NCBI GenBank assembly: GCA_032988165.1
Contig: JANTQF010000144.1
Coordinates: 19,916-83,915 of the forward strand
Direction of reading: 5' to 3'
DNA from: Emmonsiellopsis sp. PD_33
Lineage: Eukaryota; Ascomycota; Eurotiomycetes; Onygenales; Ajellomycetaceae
DNA: 64,000 bases
Part shown: piece after piece, positions 11,399-22,434 of the stretch
Position numbering within the stretch: the stretch's first letter is position 1
How the letters are laid out: every line of letters starts with the position of its first letter
Position numbers and translations under genes: made by a program
Notes under the pieces: generated by a model
The model's database searches: none
The model's input: only the letters and a program-made list of their open reading frames with translations
What the model was told of the DNA's origin: nothing

Positions 11399-13595
11399 AT
11401 GGAAGGGCCGGTCGGGACCAGGCCCATCTACGACGCCACCATTGCGTGTCGGAAGACCTTACAGCAATGCGTGAAACTTCCCGCCCTTATGAATGACGAG
11501 TGGGCTCGAAAGCGGCTGGCCGAATTCAACCTTTGGGCCTATGGCTCCGGGGCGTCTTCGAAGGAACGAGCCTCGTTGGATGAGAGGCTCGCCTCCAAGC
11601 CAGATGCCAGTGTCGTGGTCACCAATCTCATCCGCCTGTTGCAACGCTTGCTGGTAAATTGCCAGCGTATAGGCAAGCCTCCCGCAATCTACATAAGACT
11701 CTCCTGAATGGCACATGTACAATAGACTAACGACATCATATCAAGGAATAGGAGGAGCCGAGGAAACACCCATTCTCTCGGATCATATGATACCTCAAGA
11801 CAACTATCATGATCGTTCGGACGATTCCCACTCCTCCGGTGGCGATTTCAATCCGGATATTCCTCTTTCGAAGGCTACTGATGACGTTGAGGCGATCATA
11901 AACCAGCTAGAGAGAATCTCAACCGCCATCCGCCGTGCTGGTATACCCGCTCGGCTCGAGGGAGCAGATCATGCCTTCGATCCAGCTCGTCATAGAGAGT
12001 TGCGGGATTTTCTCGCACTATTGATCTATTCAAACACTCTAACCGAGGATGATAAGAGGTTGGGTCGGTTGAAAGCCGGCCCTCCGCCCTCGTCCATGAC
12101 AGTGGTACAATCTCGGTTAATCGAAGCTAATCTGAGGCGACGGCATCGATTTCTGTATGCAGAAAAGCGATGGAGAAAACAAACCAATGAACGGGCCCCG
12201 CGGCATTCTACCAGCATCGACCAGGAGGGCTCAGAATCGCATGTTGTCTTGAATGTGTCCCGTTCTAGCGCGGTAAATCGCGAGCAAGTGGATACATCAA
12301 AGAAACCCCCCGAACACCGTGAACAGCGGAAGCCGCCATGTCCAAAGACGCCTGGAGCTGCCCCGACGTTGACTGGCACTTCTCCAATAGCCGCCCAGGA
12401 TGAGATTGCCATATCTCAGGTGACCCAGGCCCCCACGGCTGTCGCGTCAGCTACCAGCGCCAAGGTTGTTTACCCAAAAGCTCCAGAGGCCCTACTTGGC
12501 CAGATAACGTTCAGATGTCCGTGTTGTCAACTCACACTTCCGATCTCAGTTTCCAAGGGTGTATGGTGGAAGTGAGTGTGACTCTTTTATTATCTCTTCG
12601 TCCTCCCACCCACAAAGAAATACGAGAAGAAGAAAAGAGGAAAAGCTCACTGTATCGGCCATAGGAAACATCTTAGAGAAGACATCCTTCCGTATACCTG
12701 TGTTCTAGAGGATTGCCCCCAACCGCACAGGTTGTATACAAGCAGAGAAGAATGGGTAAAGCACATGGAGACAGACCATATCGGGTCCCCGCATTGGAAG
12801 TGCATTGCATGTATTCAACGTACCAAGTTTACAGAGGAGCAAGACCTCGTTCACCATCTGCAATCTTATCACCGCGATCACATATCACCTGAGAGCGTCT
12901 CGTTCGTCGTGGAAGCGTGCGCCGGCACAGAAACGCCCACCGTTTCTTCCTGTCCTTTGTGCCCACCACCCCCTCCTTCTCCGCCTTCCGACGTCAAAAT
13001 AGATGCCGGGACCCTACTTGACCACGTTGCCCAGCATGTCCATTCCTTTTCGTTATATTCTGTCCCCTGGCCAGCCCATGGACAGAGGGAAAGAGAGTAT
13101 GTTGGAGTAGAAGCAGAAGAAGAAGCCGCGATTGACGCGCAATATTACTTTGCCCTGAGCTCTGGAAATGGAAGTTTGCACCAGGCGCAAAATTCAGCGT
13201 CTGAAAGTACCGAACAGGACGCCACCATTGAAACGTCCGGTCAGCATTCAACCCACCACCCAGGCCCACCAACCACCGACAGACATTTCTCTGACACACA
13301 TGGAGATGACGAATATCAGGAAGAGGGTACAAAGTCGAATGAAGAAGTACCCGATGATCGGACAGCTGATGATGCGGGAGTAATTGAGAGTGAGAATTGG
13401 GATTTCATAACCACTCGGTCTACGACTGCTACTTATTATAACCCCCACGACGACCCAATCATGCAATGCTTTGCAGCTCACCAGAGTAATGAGCGCAACA
13501 AGGAAGCTGGGGATATGTACCACCTTGGACGGGAGCTCGAAGAGATTATCTCAAAACCGCCCAAAGTATATAATCCTTTCTCATACCTAGCTTGA
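11399..13595 (+). CDS. Fungal C2H2 zinc-finger domain protein, function unknown
   Basis: join(11399..11666, 11746..12571, 12665..13595), 674 aa. Phase closes if intron 1 uses a GTATAG donor and a CAAG acceptor with branch GACTAACG, and intron 2 GTGAGT..ATAG. The N-terminus (about residues 1-220) is helical, with two LLQRLL / AIINQLERIS-type segments. Around residues 345-440 lie three Cys/His clusters: CPCC, then CVLEDCPQPH..WVKHMETDH, then CIAC..DLVHHLQSYH. This arrangement is typical of a large Eurotiales family often annotated only as C2H2-domain proteins. The C-terminal 230 residues are acidic and disordered-looking. Cellular role is unknown; nucleic-acid or protein binding is possible. 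It lies next to a PNP_UDP-domain gene of a type used in fungal NLRs, but no joint function can be claimed. Confidence 0.75.
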
Positions 13596-14248
13596 ATACT
13601 TTGTTCGCCCCCCTCCTTTGGCGAGTTACCCCCGGGACCTCAAGTATGATCTAGACGATTCCATCGCTGCTCAACTTTCTAGGGATTTGATACAATGCTG
13701 CCTGGCACTGAGTTTAGAATAGTATATCTCCCCTTATAATTTAGGCATCGACGTGCGTGATTATCCAGTTAATACTAGGGAACTACAAGGGTTGCATTCT
13801 GGGTGTTAGAAAATGGGATAATTAGCTTCTATCCATTGATGAATGATTTATAGTGTCTTCTCTGTACGTATATAGACATCCATACGAGGAGTAGGAGTTG
13901 AGATGAAGATGGATAAAGATGGATATACCGGAATTCCAAATCCATCATCCGAATCACGAACCGGAATTGCGACAAGGAGTTCAACAAACTTTGAATGGGG
14001 TTAACATCCTCAAATCAGCCACCAAATCCAACTTCTCTAGCAAGAAGCGTGGAATTGAAGATCCACCACCGTGGAGTATAGCACTATGCAGGACGATGTG
14101 AATGTACCCTGCATCTACTGAGGCGGCCAGCCAGTCAGGTTGAGCGGGGTAATTTTGGCGATATCGAAATGGCGCCCTCAGACGACTGACAAACTCACGT
14201 AGAAGACTACCTCCATTAGCATCCAATACATATTTACCCCCAACATAA
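13596..14248. other. Intergenic
   Basis: There is no recognisable gene between the C2H2 protein and the PNP_UDP protein. The sequence has moderate AT content, and a 60-codon frame at 13919-14101 has no family resemblance. Confidence 0.5.
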
Positions 14249-15579
14249 ATGGCCGATTTCTCTTCCGCCCATAAGTACGAATCGGCGGACTATTCAGGGT
14301 CGACTCTGGCCAAGGAAGAGCCGCCAGAATATATCCAACATGCAATTTGCACATGTGGCACGCCACAGTTTGATGAGCTCCAACGCTCTCCGTTAGTTAC
14401 AAAGGATGGGGATACTTCGGTCGCTTTGACGGCCAACCATAGAAAGCAAGTGTGCTCTCCAACTTTCCCTGTCTTCCATTTCTGCCCAGAATTTTTCTAT
14501 TGACAATTTAGCCCGATCACAGGCAGAACCCCGATGGTGAGCCACCAGACCTCCGAGCCATCAACCAGAAGGTCACGGAAGAGACACCCCTCACACAGGT
14601 CGGATTGATGACATCGCCCAGTTCAATTCGGAGCTACCAAGTTGGCTGGATCTGCGCGGTCGAAACCGAGTACGCGGTTGCCATGGAGCTTCTTGATGAA
14701 AAATTTCAGGTCCCGCCTGATATCCCGGAGGAGGATGAGAATGTGTACACCTTTGGTCGGATAGGTGTTCACTATTTGGCAATTACCTGCCTTGCCAAGG
14801 GCAAGTACGGTCCCACTTCCGCTGCGTATGCCGCGACGGACATGCTGCGTAGCTTCCCAACGCTCCGTTTTGGCCTAGTAGTAGGAGTCGGTGGCGGAGC
14901 GCCGAGCGAGAAGCATGACGTCCGGCTCGGCGATGTGGTCGTCAGCACACCCTCGCGGCGTAGTGGCGGTGTCATTAACTATGACTTTGGCAAGATGATT
15001 CAAAACCAAGGGCTTCAAATGACCGGAATACTCGCCCCACCGCCTCATTTCCTGTTGAATGCTTTGCAGCAGCTGAGCACCTTGCATGAATGTCGTGGAC
15101 ATCAGATCGCAGGGACTATCAATGGAATGGTCCAAAAGAACCCGCGCCTGCAGAAGTACCGAAAGCCCGATATGCAAACTGACATTCTCTATCGATCTGC
15201 ATTTGCCCATCCAGATAGCGGCATAAGCTGCACAAAGTGCTGCGGGCAAAGTATCGACCATATCGTGGCCCGCCCTCAACGTGACCCCCACGAGGATGAT
15301 CCCATCATCCATTATGGCCTGATTGCGTCCGGTAGCAAGGTGATGAAGGATGCTATGATCCGTGACCGTCTAGCGGAAATGGAACAGGTTTTGTGCTTTG
15401 AGATGGAGGCAGCAGGTGTAATGGACCGATTTCCATGTGTGGTAATTCGAGGCATTGGCAATTATTCAGACACCCATAAGAATGATCTGTGGAAAGGATA
15501 TGCTGCAGCCACGGCTGCAGCATACGCGAAGGAGCTGCTTGGGGTGATTCCCGGTCATGGACTCAGGGGACAATACTAG
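14249..15579 (+). CDS. Stand-alone PNP_UDP_1 (nucleoside phosphorylase) domain protein of the fungal NLR type
   Basis: join(14249..14449, 14512..15579), 422 aa, phase-0 intron of 62 bp. The first about 115 residues are unassigned. The rest is a full PNP/UDP phosphorylase fold: YQVGWICAVETEYAVAMELLDE, FGLVVGVGGGAP (phosphate-binding glycine loop), DVRLGDVVVS, GGVINYDFGK, then CFEMEAAGVMDRFPCVVIRGIGNYSD and an Ala-rich last helix. In bacteria this fold cleaves nucleosides. In fungi the same subfamily is mostly the N-terminal effector domain of NACHT/NB-ARC proteins with ankyrin or TPR repeats. Here the frame stops right after the domain, and no NACHT or repeat domain follows before the next gene at 15916. 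It could be a naturally short form or the remnant of an NLR. The conserved glycine loop and EMEAAG motif suggest an intact domain. Confidence 0.82.
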
Positions 15580-15915
15580 TTAGTAGGGTAGCGTTTGTAT
15601 ACATAAATCTGGTTCTAGTAAATTGATCAGTAGATAGTCTTCCACAAAGCAAATATACTAGTAGGCATCTTATTCTGTTGATCACTGAGGCAATTGGACG
15701 GCGGGGGAAAATTCAAGTTAGGAATGGGAGTGAGAAGACGTTCGAGTTGCTGAGTAGATTTTATGTTGTTGATGACGTAGTTAGTCAGCCTCATCCCCGA
15801 GCTAAGTTAACTAACTACTAACGAAGCTCCAGAAACAACCTTGAACATCAGCCTCTGATAAACATTTATCAATGCAAACCTGAGCACAACAACAATAATT
15901 CAAACCCCAGGAACA
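15580..15915. other. Intergenic
   Basis: This 336 bp spacer holds the 3' UTR of the PNP_UDP gene and the promoter of the augmin gene. I see no features in it. Confidence 0.5.
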
Positions 15916-17310
15916 ATGATACCCCCCTGCGACCCATCCATCCTCACCACCAACCCGCAATTCAAAGCTCTCCACCAACAGCTCACCACCGCCATCCTGA
16001 ACCCGGATGCGTCGACGCGCGCCCACGATGCGGACCCGGGGAGGAGGGCGGTGCAGGCTGTGAGTTTTTTCTCTTTTCTTCAGCATGCGTATTGTATACT
16101 TCATCAAGGAATGAAAAGTGTGTTTTGGGTTTTCAATTGACTGTGTGTGGCTGGTGCTGGCTGGGGGGATACTAGGATTTGAAGAAATATCTCATCCGCG
16201 CTGTCAAGGCGAGGATACTGAGGAGAGTTGTTGGGCAGCTGGCGCACGATGAGAGGGTTGATGATGAGGTCGGTATTATATCTTACCGTCTCTCCAATTG
16301 GCACCTCACCCTACCTGTCTAGCACAAGAATTGCTCGTATCTAACAATCCACGATCCAAAACAGCTCCGACCCCTCCTCTCTATCATCGCCCTATACCTC
16401 CAACAACAACCCGGAAGCATGGCAGATACCACAGACCTCCTCTCGCTTCTCACACCAGATCTAAACAAATTCCAATCCGCCATCCCCTCCCTCACACCAA
16501 ACATAACCTCCATCCTCTCCGCAGACCTGGCGCATCTAAAATCCCTTGCCAACGCCGCTCCGCCCAATACCAATACAACCACCATCAGCACGACTACATC
16601 CAACCCTACCTCAAAACCCCCCCGTAACCGCCTCCGCCCCCTCTCCCTCAAACCCACCTCCCCCACAACCTCCCTAACAACTACCCTCACCGCGCGCCTC
16701 CACACTCTGCGCGCCACACAATCCAGCGAACTCCCCGCGGCCCGGACGAAAATGACCAGCACCGCTGCCAGCGTGTTGGCAGCGCATGCGCACGTGATGG
16801 AGAGGGGTGTGCATGTGCTTGAACGGACGAAACATGGGGGGTTAGCGAGGGCTGGGAGGGCGAGGGCGGAACAGTTGAGATGTGTTATTGAGGGGATTAG
16901 GGGGAAGGGGGTGTATGTATTCTATTTTCCTTCTATTTCTCCCCCCGTTACACCCTTTCTGGGGTGTCCGTGGGGAGTGTATTTTCCTGTGTATGGGTGG
17001 AATTATCCTAACGTGATTGTTTAGTATCATGCGCCACGAAATGCTCTCGGCAATCTACACGCCGGAAACGAAGGGTGCGCTGGCGCATTATCACGATCAT
17101 TTGGATGAGACGAGACGGAGGCTGGAGGGGAGGAAGGAGGATGCGTTGGCGGAGTTGGAGAGGTATGAGCGGGCGGATTTGGGTGGGGATTTGGGTGGTG
17201 AGAGTGAAGATGGGAAAGCGGGGGCGATGGTAGAGATCGCGAGGAGATATGGCGCGTTGGTTAGGGAGGCTGAGGGGGTTCGCATGGAGATCAGGCGGTT
17301 AGGGGGGTAG
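15916..17310 (+). CDS. HAUS augmin-like complex subunit 4 (AugD-like)
   Basis: join(15916..16059, 16176..16268, 16323..16912, 17025..17310), 370 aa, close to the length of animal HAUS4; all phases close. The N-terminus (MIPPCDPSIL..NPQFKALHQQL) resembles the start of the HAUS4 family. It is followed by DLKKYLIRAVKARILRRVVGQL and LRPLLSIIALYLQQQ. The C-terminal half is helical/coiled-coil, with ARLHTLRATQ, HVLERTKHGGLARAGRARAEQL and YHDHLDETRRRLEGRKEDALAELERYE. Augmin recruits gamma-tubulin complexes to existing microtubules for branching nucleation in the spindle, and is present in Aspergillus but absent from budding yeast. The second intron uses a GTCGGT donor, which is unusual. I chose it because it alone keeps the frame. 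The family call rests on motif order and length and is less certain than the coding status. Confidence 0.68.
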
Positions 17311-18018
17311 ATGGGGCGTTTTGAGAAGAGGAGATATGGGAGGGACTTCTTGCGAGAGGGCGGAGAAGTGCTGGTTTTGCCTTCTTTTTGGATATGCGAG
17401 AGCTCAGCTGGTTTTATTCTTTTTCTATTTTATTATACCCCCTTCGTGTTTTCTGCTGGCTACTGCGGTTGGTCGGGCTATTTTGTTTTTGGATGGTTCT
17501 TGAGTGTCGATTTAGACACGAACTTTGGATGTATTCATTATAGACAGTCAATTTTCAAATACCTACTAAAAGATGAATATACCCAACTTGAAATGAGCAA
17601 TCGAATGCATCGTGAAGCATAATCAACCATACCCCTGATACTGATACCACTGTCTCTCACCGCCTAACCCCCAAAGCGGCAGAAAAGCGGCATGTCTTGG
17701 CGCGGCAAAAACGGGGTTCGGGGGGAAATTTCTCGCGATGATTCATATTTTCTCCAACTTCAACTTTCCCAATCCCAGCCACCGACAACTCCACATCACG
17801 AACGTGTTTTCACGAATAACGGCAGATAAATTTGTCCGGAATCTATTCTCTTGAAGAAGGGAGAGACCTAACCAGCAAAAAACGAGACCCGAGTCTAACC
17901 GGCGCGAATACTATCACAACGAGCTTTCTCCTTTACCCCGCATAGCCGTTAACTATCCTCGCACCGAACCCACCGATCCAAACGAAAAAAAGAAAGAAAA
18001 GAAAGAAAGAAAGAGAAA
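17311..18018. other. Intergenic; purine-repeat leader of dph3
   Basis: This holds the 3' end of the augmin gene and the promoter of dph3. A GAAA-type purine repeat (about 17983-18016) runs directly into the dph3 start codon. No other gene is seen. Confidence 0.55.
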
Positions 18019-18363
18019 ATGGCCGACGAATCCCTCTCCATCTACGACGAGATCGAAATCGAAGACATGACCTTCGACCCGGAGCGACAGATCTACCACT
18101 ACCCCTGTCCCTGCGGTGATCGGTTTGAGATCGCCATTTATGACCTGCGCGATGGCGAGGAGATCGCGGTTTGTCCGAGTTGTAGTTTGATGATTAGGGT
18201 TATTTTTGATCTGGTGAGTGCTTGACTGCCTGGTTTGAGATAAAAGAAAAAAAGTGGGGGGATTAAGTGAATCTGATGTACTAATTCATGTGCTTTGTGA
18301 TAGGATGACCTGCCAAAGGATGATGGGGAGCAGGGGATGCAGCCGGTGGCGGTGCAGGCTTAG
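18019..18363 (+). CDS. dph3: Diphthamide biosynthesis protein 3 (CSL zinc finger)
   Basis: join(18019..18213, 18304..18363), 84 aa, phase-0 intron of 90 bp with a GTGAGT donor. The protein has YDEIEIEDMTFD at the start, a Zn(II)-binding set of four cysteines (Cys30 and Cys32 in YPCPCGD, Cys52 and Cys55 in VCPSCSL), and a short acidic tail. Dph3 (Kti11) is the electron donor for the Dph1-Dph2 radical-SAM step of diphthamide formation on eEF2, and also supports Elongator-dependent tRNA wobble modification. Length and cysteine spacing match the family. Confidence 0.95.
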
Positions 18364-19281
18364 GTTGAGAAGTGTAAGGGGGTATATGAAATATGCAAGC
18401 TGCCATCCAATCTGATCCGGTCAGCTGGAGGGGAGGAAGGAGGTTCGGCTACGGCACGGCTGGAAATAACATTTTTGGGGTTGGTTCTCTGATTGACTGA
18501 GGGTCCCGGAAACATCGAGTCGTTGGAGTGAGGGGTGAGGGACGACGAGGCGCAAACGAACGGATACGACGGATCCGCCCATCTTAAACCGTCACCCAGT
18601 TATGCCTGGAGGGGAAGTTGATGACTCCGGGAAAGCGGATTGACAACGAGGCTTGATGAGATCTCGGATCAACTGGACTAGGCTCGTGTTCATCGCTAAA
18701 GCTTTGGTATGGGCTAGACCCTTCCTTCTAAGCGAGCTGTGCTTGAGAAAGACCATGCAGGCCTAAGGATCAGGATCGTTGTGGTCACTATCTATTGAAC
18801 TGCCCTATGGATGTGACATGTTGTCTGTCGGGCCACAGCGAGAGGAGTGTTAGCTGTACGGTGTATGAATTGGGAGTCCTGGATATTCCGATGGGTTCGT
18901 GGTGGATATGGGGCGGAAATAGAGAGTTGAGACATAAAATTGCGCGTGGCAAGAGGCATCTCAAGAAGGAATGTTTATATATATTTTATTGCGTATATAG
19001 CTAGCGCTTTGTTTCTAGATATTTATTTCACGAAATGTAAGAAAGGATGCAGTTCTCGCTCCATATACACATAAATACAGCCCTGCCTTTAAAAAAAAGG
19101 TAATACCTAATACAACAACGAAAATGAAAACAAAACCAATCAATCGACAACTATAAACCCAGCTGCATACACCTCCCATGCCATGATCAATCACCCCATA
19201 AACATCCATCTACCCATCACGCCTAAACCCAACCTACCACAAAAAAAAAAAAAAAACGCCATCCCCCAAACCCACCCACCC
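18364..19281. other. Intergenic, convergent 3' ends of dph3 and frataxin
   Basis: No coding sequence or RNA gene is recognised in these 0.9 kb. A run of A residues lies at about 19241-19255. The size is long for two 3' UTRs, so an unrecognised noncoding transcript cannot be excluded. Confidence 0.45.
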
Positions 19282-20106
19282 TTACTCCACATCCGCATAA
19301 AGATCATACCCCATCTCCAACCCAAGCTCCTTATTCAATAGGTCCGTCAAATTCGACCCGTCCCGCAAATAGATCCACTGGCCATGGATAAACTCCCTCG
19401 TGCCCTCCTTCTCATCCATACGATCGCCCTGCACCACCCAGTCGTACCGCTTGGGCCCGGAGATGGGCGAACTGAGCCATATCTGTTTGTTGGGGGGTTG
19501 CTTGTTTAGGACGTAGACGCCCTTGTCCGGGACGGTTACGTTAAGGACGCCGGCCTGAATGAGGGGTGGGGGAGGTGGGTTAGTAATTAAAAAGATAAAT
19601 AGGGAATATGGAGCGGAAAGGGGGCATGAGGAAGATGATTTCGATCAATTTCCCCTGCCTTGCCTTGCAAAAACTCGGTCGAGGGGGAGTAAAAAAACAC
19701 ATACACTATACTCCGCCTCCAAATCTGCCCCGTTCTCCTCCTGCGCAGTCTCGACCTCGGACAACAATACGTTGAAATAATGTTCCGAGTATTCACGGTA
19801 CTGCTCATCTGTCAATGGCGAGGGCTGGACGATATGTTTTGCGGCGCCCGCAACGAAGGCGGGCTCGGTATTGGGCGGGGCAGGGTCCGCGGAGTCGGGG
19901 GTGATTCCCTTGCGGAGGATTGGGGTGGTGTGTAGATTGCGGTAGTAGGATCTTGCGCGCTGAGATTGCGAGAGCGAGATAGGCGTTTGGGAGCGGAGGG
20001 TAGTGGTTAGGGCGGGGATGGCTGTCGAGATGAAGGGGGCGGTGGGTGGCTGTAGGGCGGCGCGGAGGAGGGAGGAGGCAGCCCGGGAGCTGGTGCGGGA
20101 GAGCAT
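19282..20106 (-). CDS. yfh1: Frataxin (mitochondrial iron-sulfur cluster assembly)
   Basis: complement(join(19282..19554, 19705..20106)), 224 aa, one 150 bp intron (GTATGT..TTCAG, phase 0). The N-terminus (MLSRTSSRAASSLLRAAL..) is Arg/Ser/Ala-rich without acidic residues, a mitochondrial presequence. The frataxin fold starts near residue 97 with LTDEQYREYSEHYFNVLLSEVETAQEEN (acidic iron-binding ridge). It continues with the beta sheet AGVLNVTVPDKGVYVLNKQPPNKQIW, then SSPISGPKRYDW and a last helix LTDLLNKELGLELG. Frataxin acts in the matrix with the Nfs1-Isd11-Isu1 complex to speed sulfur transfer for Fe-S cluster synthesis. The residues that contact Isu1 (NKQ..IW) are present. Confidence 0.94.
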
Positions 20107-20869
20107 TGTGGAGATGGTGAGGTGAGGTTGAGTGGGAGAAGAGAAGTTGTTTGTGTCCAGTCAGTTGTAGAGTGTGGGTGCACAGCAATTGACGGTGGAG
20201 GCGAGGTTGAAGACGATGTTGAAGGTGATGTCCGGGTAAGCTGAAGCTGGGAGGTTTTGATATTGCCAAATCAAGCTCCGGCGGGCGGTGCTTAGTCATG
20301 GCTTGGCGGTTCCCCCGCCGACTTCATCTCGACTTTTATATAGATCGACTGACAATTCTATGCCACATCACATCATATCACATCATATCATAGATTTTAT
20401 TTAGTATCTATAACAGATGTTCTTCTACTAATAAGTTATTGACCAAACCATCTTGTTTATCTTTCCTTCTCGTACTGGAACTAGCTCCCCAAAGCACAAA
20501 TCGCTGCGGCGAAGCGGTTGCACATCGTATACGCAGAACCAGCTGTGGACCAGCCGGTCCCCGATGACTCAACCGAGGCCGAGTTGATTCAGGATCAACA
20601 CTTTGGAATGTCTGCCTATTTACATCTCATTCATTTATACCTCGTAAGGGCCGTTCCCGCGACCTATACTCCTGAACCCCGCAGCAAGTCCTCCAATTTT
20701 GGCCACTCCTCCAACGACAAAAGGGGCTTTTAATATCCAAGATATCGGATAACCCTCTCCTCAAACCACCCCTCTTGGGCTCCCCATGCCCATCTCCCGC
20801 TTCCCAGGAAGCCTCAAAAACACACACAGCATTTTCCCAAGCCATAACCCCACCATCCACTCCCGCACC
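20107..20869. other. Divergent promoter region, frataxin (-) and AKAP7-like gene (+)
   Basis: On the minus strand a TATATAAAAG-type box lies at about 20334-20344, some 230 bp before the frataxin ATG. Just beyond it is a short direct repeat of the CATCACATCATAT type (about 20366-20392). No gene is seen in the interval. Confidence 0.45.
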
Positions 20870-22114
20870 ATGTCATCCAGACCCAAACACAGCGGCCGCC
20901 CGCCCCCCAAAAACCAAAACCCCAACCCCAAACCCCGCCCAACCCACTTCCTCTGCCTCCCCCTAATAAACCCCACCTCAACCCCTCAACTCGTCTCCTC
21001 CCTGACAGAATTCAAACACTCCATCCCCCTCGTCCCCCCACCCGTCCCCGCCCATATCGCAGCCTCAGCACAACTCCCACACCAACCCCTCTTCCCCTCC
21101 AGCGCAATCAGGCCCCCGGGCACCCTACACCTAACACTTGGCGTCATGCACCTGCCTACCCAGGAGCGGCTAGAGGAGGCATTGGGGTTTCTGAGCGGGC
21201 TGGATTTAAGGGGGATGCTGAGGGAGGCCGAGTTGCAGACGAGGAGGACGGAGGGGTATTCAGATCAGCTGGTGAATGAAGATGCAGATGCAGATGAAGA
21301 TACGGATGATGCGCCGCCGGTGCCACTTTCTATCTCACTGAAGGGGCTGCATGCGCTGCCGAAAGCGCGGCAGGCGAGTATTCTCCATGCGCAGCCGGTT
21401 GATGAGACGGGCCGGTTGTATCCGTTCTGTGTGCGGGTGAGGCAGAGGTTTATCGAGGTGGGGCTCATGGAGTGTGAGACTGTTAGGGCGCCGCGGTCAG
21501 GAAATCAGGGGGGCGTGAGTATGGGATCGCGTGTGCGGGATGATAATAATGATGATGATGATGAAAATATTAATATCAATACTGCAAACAATGGCGGTGG
21601 GAATATATCACAACCACAATTTCCAACCTCAAAACCCGAGAGGGGAGCGGGAGTACCCCGCCCCCTCCTCCTCCACGCCACAATCGCAAACACGGTCTAT
21701 CTCCCTCGCCGCAAGCAGCGGGGTGGCGGGCGCAAGGAGACTCTGAAATTCGATGCGAGAGAGTTGTTGGCTAGCTTTAATGGGTCTGAATATACGGCTA
21801 CTAGTGCTGAGCTGAGCGGGAGCGGGAGCGAGGGGGAGGAGCAGGATGGGAAACAAAAGCGGGAACAGGTACAGAGCCAGACGAGGGATCCGTTTGTTTG
21901 GGCGAAGGATATACCGATTGATCGCATTTGTATTTGTGAGATGGGAGCGAAGCCGGTGGAGGATGATGGTAGGAAGGGGGGTTCTGTGTTGGGGGAGGCG
22001 TATCTTAGTGTTGGAGAGAGGAGGTTGGTTTTTGGGGGTGGTGGGGAGGTAGAAGGCGAACAGGAGAGTGGTGAGGGGGATGGAGGGGAGGATGGAGGGG
22101 TTAGGGTGGTGTAG
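20870..22114 (+). CDS. AKAP7 2'5' RNA-ligase-like (2H phosphoesterase) domain protein, ASCC1-related
   Basis: Intronless, 414 aa from the ATG at 20870; an earlier in-frame ATG at 20786 would add 28 residues without conserved content. The 2H fold is shown by two H-x-T motifs: HLTL at residues 87-90 (PPGTLHLTLGVMHLP) and HATI at about residue 268 (LLLHATIANTVY). These are the two catalytic-type histidine motifs of 2'-5' RNA ligase/cyclic phosphodiesterase-like proteins. Other parts fit the AKAP7_NLS domain (FLSGLDLRGML, SISLKGLHALP). Two low-complexity acidic or Asn/Asp-rich inserts sit at about 135-150 and 220-250. Animal ASCC1 has such a domain plus a KH domain; I see no KH domain here. A role in RNA processing is inferred from the fold only. 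Confidence 0.82.
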   Translation: MSSRPKHSGRPPPKNQNPNPKPRPTHFLCLPLINPTSTPQLVSSLTEFKHSIPLVPPPVPAHIAASAQLPHQPLFPSSAIRPPGTLHLTLGVMHLPTQERLEEALGFLSGLDLRGMLREAELQTRRTEGYSDQLVNEDADADEDTDDAPPVPLSISLKGLHALPKARQASILHAQPVDETGRLYPFCVRVRQRFIEVGLMECETVRAPRSGNQGGVSMGSRVRDDNNDDDDENININTANNGGGNISQPQFPTSKPERGAGVPRPLLLHATIANTVYLPRRKQRGGGRKETLKFDARELLASFNGSEYTATSAELSGSGSEGEEQDGKQKREQVQSQTRDPFVWAKDIPIDRICICEMGAKPVEDDGRKGGSVLGEAYLSVGERRLVFGGGGEVEGEQESGEGDGGEDGGVRVV

Positions 22115-22434
22115 GGGAGATTTTGGCCACATTTTTCCGGAGTAGGAGGAAAAGAAATGTGCTGGATAAAATGACATTTATCGGAAATATATATAGCGAA
22201 TTGTTTAAAGAAGAAAATAAATACCAAAACCATTCGTACCTCGTGAGAAACGCCCAAAGCACCTGTCCCAAATCCGCTTGGTATACCAATATCAGAACAA
22301 GCAAAATATGCAACATGACAAAAAAAAAAGGCCAATGTTTTACGGAACAACGCTAATAGACCACCGCTTGGTCTGCCGGAACGAACAGACAGGGCGTGTA
22401 AATGTACAAAATATGTACATCCCCGCGCGATTAT
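22115..22434. other. Intergenic, convergent 3' ends
   Basis: About 320 bp of AT-rich sequence lies between the AKAP7-like gene and sec6 stops. No features are recognised. Confidence 0.5.

Noticed and set aside
18364..19281. Possible RNA gene between dph3 and frataxin
   Set aside because: No tRNA or snRNA-like box or secondary-structure motif could be identified by eye.
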